Assembly: GCA_964035015.1 (NCBI GenBank)
Contig: OZ035998.1
Span: forward strand, 27,975,262-28,039,261
Origin: Corallium rubrum
Taxonomy: Eukaryota; Cnidaria; Anthozoa; Scleralcyonacea; Coralliidae
Direction of reading: 5' to 3'
DNA length: 64,000 nt
The translations under genes were made by a program, and so were the position numbers. The notes below the pieces were generated by a model. It saw only the letters and a list, made by a program, of their open reading frames with translations, did not search any database and was not told the DNA's origin. Positions within the stretch are counted from its first letter, which is position 1; the number at the start of each line of letters is the position of its first letter. Of the stretch, positions 63,192 through 64,000 are shown piece by piece.

Positions 63192-63676
63192 CTATTAAAA
63201 AACATCATAGTACAACATGATCAATATACTGTATGTCTATGTAATAGTTTAAATGGTTAAAATAGAAGCCGGAATATTTTACCACTATGAGTTGCAAGAA
63301 TCAATTGTTTCAAAAACCCCGCAAACCATACAGAATACTCACTTTTTGCAGTTCTAGGTCAATTTATAAAACATCATTTAAAACGCGCAAGATAATAATC
63401 CGAGAACCGTGTTTCTAGAACTGCATGGTTAAAATTGGTGCTCAGGTGCTCGATCAAATCAAAACCAAATCAAATTTATTCAAACTATTTCTAAATACAA
63501 GTAAAAGGTATATATAGAAATAAAGGTTATTATACATTATAATTTCTGGGAATAATATACAAAGAAAATGTTATATGAGAGCGTGCAGTAATTAAAGCGT
63601 GCGCATAGCAATAGCTTCTGATTATATTTGTATAACTTAAATCAGTTATATTTGTATATATAAAAGAAATCGTATT
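63192..63676. other. GPCR intron, nothing recognised
   Basis: AT-rich, no exon with class B TM1 features found. Confidence 0.45.
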
Positions 63677-63868
<192 letters not shown>

Positions 63869-64000
63869 ATAAAGAAATTGTACAATAAATTTAATTCAGT
63901 CACTCTCATCGGTGTTCAATTTGATATTTACCAATTAGCAAATTATAAGCTCAAATTTTCTAATAGGTATTATATAATACCTTACTAAATTATCGCGACT

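Overview
The window reads as AT-rich, intron-bearing animal DNA, most likely from a cnidarian or a similar marine invertebrate. The reasons are a class B (secretin-type) peptide-hormone receptor split over small exons and kilobase introns, tRNA-derived SINEs, a Ty3/Gypsy retrotransposon, hammerhead-ribozyme repeats of the retrozyme kind, and many short palindromic MITEs. The phylum call is inference; no ribosomal or mitochondrial gene is present to settle it.

Left third (1-16200): a ~170-bp satellite array (about 781-16180) is split by one large DNA transposon, 1381-14216 (12,836 bp). It has long terminal inverted repeats beginning TACGGTGGCCCG, built from TGCACRACAAAA repeats, and a perfect 6-bp target duplication (CCTTTT). 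It carries two convergent genes: a six-exon zinc-ribbon/HECT ubiquitin ligase on + (2890-7945) and a zinc-ribbon/integrase-fold DDE transposase on - (13759-12479). Both proteins begin with the same zinc ribbon, cysteines at residues 3, 6, 17 and 20. Each gene carries one lesion: an 8-base insertion in HECT exon 3, and an in-frame TAA near the transposase C-terminus. Between the genes lie nested younger repeats: an A...B duplication, a head-to-head SINE pair, a CTCGGCCCA-repeat element, and a 230-bp hammerhead-ribozyme repeat unit.

Middle (16200-48000): mainly repeats. There are foldback elements, MITEs with readable target duplications (18583-19385, 20475-20800), a second hammerhead ribozyme (20858-20899, -), a possible last exon of an unknown gene (22262-22507, -), a 384-bp pure ACAAAC repeat, a young Gypsy-type LTR retrotransposon (23948-30064, -), SINE pieces, a 110-bp perfect palindrome (42715-42824) and large microsatellites. 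I see no convincing host gene from 30065 to 48150.

Right part (48152-64000): seven exons on the minus strand with matching splice phases encode TM2 to TM7 and the C-terminal tail of a class B G-protein-coupled receptor. The ectodomain and TM1 lie beyond the right edge. Its introns are full of nested MITEs, tandem repeats, CGTC/CGTT tetranucleotide tracts and a possible LINE 3' end.

The most novel content is the ubiquitin-ligase-carrying transposon whose two proteins share an N-terminal zinc ribbon, followed by the two hammerhead ribozyme loci.
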